Part shown: positions 59,802 to 64,000 of the stretch, one piece after another
Layout: each line of letters begins with the position of its first letter
Position numbering within the stretch: the first letter of the stretch is position 1
Assembly: GCF_020509005.1 (NCBI RefSeq)
Contig: NC_063019.1
Coordinates: 1,612,001 to 1,676,000, forward strand
Source: Fulvia fulva
Lineage: Eukaryota; Ascomycota; Dothideomycetes; Mycosphaerellales; Mycosphaerellaceae
DNA: 64,000 bases
Direction of reading: 5' to 3'
Notes under the pieces: model-generated
What the model was told of the DNA's origin: nothing
The model's database searches: none
The model's input: only the letters and a program-made list of their open reading frames with translations
Position numbers and translations under genes: made by a program

Positions 59802-60036
59802 TGTTAAGATGTAGCATCTTAAAGGGAGTCAACAATTAGGAAGTGATCTAGTAGCCTAAGGTATCTACGATAACTTAGCTTATAGGGAGATACCTTCTCT
59901 CCCCTTTAGCTTAGATAGACATCTAACATAATCAACATATTGGTTCCTGATATATTGCTACATACTCGTGCTATTAGTTAGTTAAAGATTAATCTCTTAC
60001 TCCACTCCGCTACTATCTACCCGTACCTATTTAACA
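59802..60036 (+). repeat. Cop3 3' LTR, 235 bp
   Basis: It matches 57236-57470, with the same length and ends. Followed by the duplication atcgg. Confidence 0.96.
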
Positions 60037-60041
60037 ATCGG

Positions 60042-60880
60042 CTATAATTACCTTTAGATCGTCCTTTACTTTAGCGATATCCGGCTCGTTCCTCTTATAC
60101 TTATCGACCTTATTCGTAAGATGCTTAACCTACTTATCTACCTTCTACTATAATATCTATATATCTAACTTCTTCTACTTAAACTCGGCCTTGTCCTACT
60201 TCAGCTTATCCTAGGCTATCCTAACTACCGCTCTCTTATCCTAAAGCTTGTTATACGCCTAGCCGAATATCTTTAACAACTCGGTTATATTATAGTCGTC
60301 GGCTTAGACGCGTCGAAGTAGGTAATAGATCGTAGATAGTGCTTTAGGTATACTAGCTATAAGGGCTTAGAACTCGGTTATATCTAGGTTCTTTAGCTCC
60401 TCTAGATTATAGTAGAAAGTCTTAGCCACCTATTGTTCTCCTTCTCCTTCGTCTATTACTATATTACCGTTATAATTAAACTCGACATCCTATTTAGTCG
60501 TATATTCTTTTACCTCGTCGTCCCGGATATAGTCGGAGAGGTTAATTATCTTAGGCGGTGCGGTAACTAGTTATATTAGTTGCTTAATACGCTACTATAT
60601 TTACTCGTTAGTTAGCTATTAGGGTTAGATTTAGTAACCTGAAGTCTAGCTACTATTAAATATAAGCGACTCGCGGCGGATCTTAGGGCGACTAGTAAGT
60701 AGGGAGTACCTACCGCGTATCCTCTTAGCTAGTATCTTATTAATAAAGGTGCGATTGTTCTTATTAACTTAGACCTATCGCATTTATCGCGCGGTTAGTA
60801 TAGAAAACTCGTAATAAGCGTAGTTTCTATATCTTTAACCTATTACTTTATAGGTCCTTCGTAGTACGTATTCTACGGTT
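60042..60880 (-). pseudogene. gag: GypD gag, N-terminal part
   Basis: An acidic, helical N-terminal gag region to the right of Cop3, continuing the frame from 57230. No reliable start codon; stops throughout. Confidence 0.65.
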
Positions 60881-60890
60881 AGTAAAGGAG

Positions 60891-60899
60891 GTCTAATAA
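60891..60899 (-). promoter_or_regulatory. GypD primer-binding site (self-priming type)
   Basis: TTATTAGAC on the element strand, 2 nt inside the 5' LTR. It is the exact reverse complement of GTCTAATAA in the LTR transcript (plus-strand ttattagac, 60941-60949). A TATA-like box lies about 40 nt upstream of that 9-mer (about 60985-60993). Confidence 0.72.
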
Positions 60900-60901
60900 A
60901 G

Positions 60902-61071
60902 TATAAGGGAGCCGTTCTTAATATAGGGTGAATAATGAAGTTATTAGACAGGCTATCTAAGAGGAGCACGAGGTACGGAAAGTTAATATATAAGCAGAGG
61001 CATACTAGCCGGCCCGTACCGAGTCACGTGACCGACTGCTACTCACTAGACGTCCGCCTAGGCCCGTAATA
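60902..61071 (-). repeat. GypD right (5') LTR, 170 bp
   Basis: It matches 45598-45767. CACGTG at 61025-61030. The duplication atagg follows at 61072-61076. Confidence 0.95.
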
Positions 61072-61076
61072 ATAGG

Positions 61077-61207
61077 TACCTCGTCTACTTCTACGATCTA
61101 GATACCTATAGATACTTCTAGTTTACTATTAAGAATAGGGATTAGTAATCGGTATTAGCTTACTTTAATAGCCTACTAAGCTTTATTAACTTTATTAGTC
61201 GTAGGTT
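61077..61207 (+). pseudogene. Cop0 integrase, second part
   Basis: This continues in frame from 45597 with YLVYFYDLDTYRYF, then FTIKNRD, as expected for the Copia integrase core after the first catalytic Asp. Cut at about 61207 by Lin2b; the rest lies beyond the window. Confidence 0.68.
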
Positions 61208-61294
61208 TATATAGATAGATAGATAGATATTTCATTAAGCTATTGTAGTGCCCTTTAGCCTATATAGCTATACTATCTTGTTTTCGTATATATA

Positions 61295-61327
61295 GAGGGG
61301 AAACCGTATTAGTAAAAACCCCTCCTC
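61295..61327 (-). ncRNA. Family 2 LINE 3'-UTR hairpin (Lin2b)
   Basis: Minus-strand GAGGGG/CCCCTC stem as in Lin2a. The stem is unchanged, while the loop shows C to T changes. Confidence 0.48.
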
Positions 61328-61379
61328 CTTCCCGCCTATCTTTTCCTCCTAGTTATCGTCTTAAATTTCCCTTATTAGG

Positions 61380-64000
61380 AGTACGCTAGTGTTATAGGCC
61401 TGCCCTAATAACTACCCTATCTATTACCCCCCTAGCTTCCGCCTCTTATCTATCTACTCCTCCGTCTCGCTAGCGAGGCTAAACTACTAGAGGTATCCCT
61501 ACTATAGTATCTACCGAGAGATTCGGCAAATATTGCCTTTGTCCCTAATAATTAACTTATAGTCTCTCCTTCCCGCTTAGTACCTCTAATTTCCCCTACC
61601 TCTCGCCTACTACGGGCATTATAGTAGTATATATTCTAAGTTTTGCGATAGGTAGCTACACTAGTAGGCTAGGCTATAGATGTCTAGTACGCGTCTCCTA
61701 AATAGGTAGGCACTTAATCCAATGTGTTCGGACCTAATTTGGATCGCTATACTTACTTCGGCCCTTATTAGGTCCCTATATAGCTAGTAATTATGTCTCT
61801 AGAAGGCTCGGAGCGCTACCGGGCCTATTGTCTTAGGGGGCTTCCTTTCCTAGTCCTACTCTTATAGGTAGCTCGCTATCTATTCCGCTAGACTTTAGGT
61901 CTTAGCCTTGCCCCCGCCGGCCTAGCGAGTCCTACGCTCCTCCTCTTTTCGTACTAGCTATTCGGTGCTTGTCTATACGGCCGTAAAGGTAGTAAGGTCA
62001 TCCTCTTTTTAGCTTGTCCTATGTCCGGCCCCTCTCCGGTAGCGGCTTTCTATCTTATTCTTTACCTCCTAGATCGTGGTTTGTACTAGGTAATCTGTCG
62101 TCTTTACCGCGTATTAAATTCTCATTCCCGGATATACTAGCCGATTAGTAGTGTTCCTATCTCTATTTCTACCGTACTTCTTAACGTTGTCTTATATACG
62201 CCTAGTATCCTACGTAGGTTACCTACCTATATCCTATTTAGGGGTTGCTCTATCCGTTTCGGGATCGGCTTACCTACGCCTCCTGTTCCCTAAATCTGTA
62301 CCCCGTATAATATAGCTAGTCTAACGATCGCCTTATATATTACTCTTACCTTATCGAATATTACTCCCTATATAGATGCCGTAAGCCTCTTTATCGAGGC
62401 TTCGTTAACTTGCGCTCGACTCTAGGCTTTCTTAATCTATACATTCTAGCTTAGCTTCGGGTCGAGCTAGATCCCTAGTACTCGTAGCTCCGCTTATAGC
62501 TTAGTCTCGTAGCCTTAGATTCTTACCGCCGCCTTGATATTATAGTATATTCTCGCTTTACTAAAGTGTATAAGTTAGTACTTTTTAGGGGCGAACCGGG
62601 CACTATACTTCTTTGCCCACTCCTCGCATTTCTTATGCCTATCTTTAAGGAGGCGACAGTTCTCTTCTGTCGAGTCTAACTAGGCTAGGATGTTTATGTC
62701 GTCTACGAACCCTAATACTAAGGTTTACGGAGAGGTAAATAGGGGGATTAGATTAGACATAAATATTAGAAATAGGATAGGGGAGAGAGTAGATCCCTAA
62801 GGTATTCTAGCCTCTACCTTTATCGGGTCGGACGTATACCTTCCTAGGACTAGGTATGTCGTCCGTTCCTAGAGAAAGGAGTAGACGAACGTCGTTACCT
62901 ACTAGGGGATGCCTTTCTACTATAGGATATATATTAGCCTTTAGTATAAGACGTTATTAAAGGCTCCTACGATATCGAGGGATAGTAAGGACGCCGCTCG
63001 GTTCCTACCGTAGTGCTAGAGGGTCTGAATTTGCTCCGTAATTAGCTCTATTACTGTTAGTATTAATCGCTAGCTTCTTCCCCCTATCTATATTACTAGG
63101 AGTACGTAGTTATCCTCGGTAAGCTACGTAAGTCTCTAGGCTACTATCTTTTCTAGGACCTTCCCTATCGTGTTTAGAAGTACGATTAGTCTATACGACT
63201 TAGGCTAAGTATAGTCTTCCTTCTATAGCTTACGTAGTACTACTGTTATAGACTCTCTATACGGCTTCGGGTAGTACCCTAGCCGTAGGTACGCGGTAAA
63301 TAGGTTTATAAGGCTCGGCGTAATCTCTTCTCTATACTCTTTTAGTAGTATGTTTAGTATCCTATCTAGACCTAAGGCTTTCCGTCCTTTTAGCTTACTT
63401 ATAACTCCTGTTACTATATTAGAGCTAACCGCCCAATCTATATCTAGGGGTTCCGGGTATATACTCGGGTCGATATTTATAAGGTCTGCCTCTACTTACG
63501 TCGAAAAGAAATAGTCGGCTAATACTTTTGCCTTACCCTAGGGCGTAGCCTAGGCAATCCCTTCGCGGTCTAAGATTAGGGGGAAGTTAGGGGTTTGTTA
63601 CTCTTTAGGTAGTCGTGCCTATTTAGTAAGTCTCTATATCTGTTCCGGGTTTTCTATAACGAGCCCGATCGTCGCTCTCTAGTCCTATAGCTTATCGCGT
63701 CTTATCTATACCTTCTTCTCTTATGTCGCGCGACAGTATTACTCCTACGTCTCTTAGGTATGCTCCTTCGTCTACTGTCGCCTTGCCCTTCTAGCCTCCC
63801 TTACCTTCGTAGAGTATTTAGGGGTCTAGAAGGCCTTCTACTATATTAAGGGCCGGAGTAACGGCGTATATTGTTCCGCTACTTACTATATAACCGAGGT
63901 AATCTGTTCCGCTACTTGATCTAGCTAAGCTGTCGTCTCGAGTTCTCTATACTATAGTAGGTTTGCTATTAGGAAGCCTCTTATATTGTCCTAGCGTGCC
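61380..64000 (-). pseudogene. Lin2b ORF2, C-terminal two thirds
   Basis: A C-terminal Cys/His finger lies near 61610-61680 and the RT at about 62600-63480, with FVDDINIL intact near 62690-62716, unlike Lin2a. The region upstream of the RT continues past the window end. In-frame stops from RIP are numerous. Confidence 0.88.

Larger units (their letters stand above)
57231..60041 (+). mobile_element. Cop3: Ty1/Copia element with a 2.8-kb internal deletion
   Basis: The element is 57236-60036 (2801 bp) in GypD gag, with two 235-bp LTRs and the exact duplication atcgg at 57231-57235 and 60037-60041. Compared with Cop2 it lacks 2812 bp, from early gag to just before RT. Because a clean duplication surrounds it, the deleted form may itself have been inserted, mobilised in trans. 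Confidence 0.96.
45593..61076 (-). mobile_element. GypD: Ty3/Gypsy chromovirus, with Lin1c and Cop3 nested
   Basis: The element is 45598-61071 with 170-bp LTRs and the 5-bp duplication atagg at 45593-45597 and 61072-61076. Its own length is about 7.66 kb. It is related to GypA in gag and pol layout but has different LTRs. It has a self-priming primer site, gag with a zinc knuckle, protease, RT with intact YLDDILIF, integrase and a chromodomain. Confidence 0.96.
1..61207 (+). mobile_element. Cop0: outermost Ty1/Copia element (host of all others)
   Basis: Its pieces are 1-466, 19562-20672, 39415-40483, 45473-45597 and 61077-61207, separated by five younger insertions. When each target-site duplication is counted once, the gag, protease and integrase reading frame runs continuously across the junctions, which supports the assignment. 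The window opens inside its 5' LTR. The reverse transcriptase, RNase H and 3' LTR should lie to the right of Lin2b, outside the window. It is the most heavily RIP-mutated element here, as expected for the oldest layer. Its family appears distinct from Cop1-3. Confidence 0.85.
61208..64000 (-). mobile_element. Lin2b: Tad-like LINE, family 2, minus strand, runs off window
   Basis: The 3' end starts with (TAGA)n on the plus strand at about 61210-61226, the complement of the (ATCT)n tail. It aligns to Lin2a from its 3' end back to about Lin2a position 23163. It lies in the Cop0 integrase. The target-site duplication cannot be seen because the 5' end is outside the window. Confidence 0.93.

Noticed and set aside
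61208..61226. Simple TAGA repeat as an independent microsatellite or telomere-like repeat
   Set aside because: It is the complement of the (ATCT)n LINE tail and coincides with the Lin2b 3' end.
1..64000. CRISPR array, bacterial operons, ribosome binding sites
   Set aside because: No regularly spaced short repeats and no bacterial gene structure; all the content is eukaryotic retrotransposon sequence.

Overview
The window is a solid block of nested retrotransposons. I find no host gene, no tRNA or rRNA gene and no intact element protein. The organism is most likely a filamentous ascomycete fungus. The basis is chromodomain-bearing Ty3/Gypsy elements, Ty1/Copia elements and Tad-like LINEs, all carrying a heavy repeat-induced point mutation (RIP) signature: CpA has become TpA (TpG has become TpA on the other strand) while CpG is spared. 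CAG, CAA and TGG codons have therefore become TAG or TAA throughout, which is why only short open frames survive.

Thirteen element copies explain essentially every base, and most boundaries are fixed by target-site duplications (TSDs). Cop0, an old plus-strand Copia, is the outer host and runs off both window ends. Its pieces are 1-466, 19562-20672, 39415-40483, 45473-45597 and 61077-about 61207. Inserted into Cop0 are GypA (467-19556, minus), Cop1 (20673-39409, plus), Lin1b (40484-45463, plus), GypD (45598-61071, minus) and Lin2b (about 61208 to beyond 64000, minus). GypA contains GypB (4206-11427, plus) and Lin1a (13938-18637, plus). Cop1 contains Lin2a (20818-32245, plus) inside its left LTR and Cop2 (32944-38556, plus). 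Lin2a contains GypC (25465-31755, minus). GypD contains Lin1c (49138-54128, minus) and Cop3 (57236-60036, plus). The deepest chain is Cop0 > Cop1 > Lin2a > GypC, four layers. RIP load falls roughly with depth: GypC is the least mutated, and its two 520-bp LTRs differ at 14 sites, 13 of them RIP-type.

The Gypsy elements have the usual order gag - protease - reverse transcriptase - RNase H - integrase - chromodomain. The LINEs encode a zinc-knuckle ORF1 and an ORF2 with endonuclease, reverse transcriptase and a C-terminal Cys/His finger, and end in (ATCT)n. The Copia family has 235-bp LTRs and one gag-protease-integrase-RT-RNase H frame.

The most interesting signals are non-coding replication signals that survive in the decayed copies. 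All four Gypsy families have a 9-nt sequence exactly 2 nt inside the 5' LTR that is the reverse complement of a 9-mer in their own LTR, and that 9-mer lies about 34-40 nt downstream of a TATA-like box. This is what Tf1-type self-priming predicts. The Copia elements instead have a primer site matching the complement of the initiator tRNA-Met anticodon arm, as in Drosophila copia half-tRNA priming. Both LINE families keep a 3' hairpin with a compensatory base pair.
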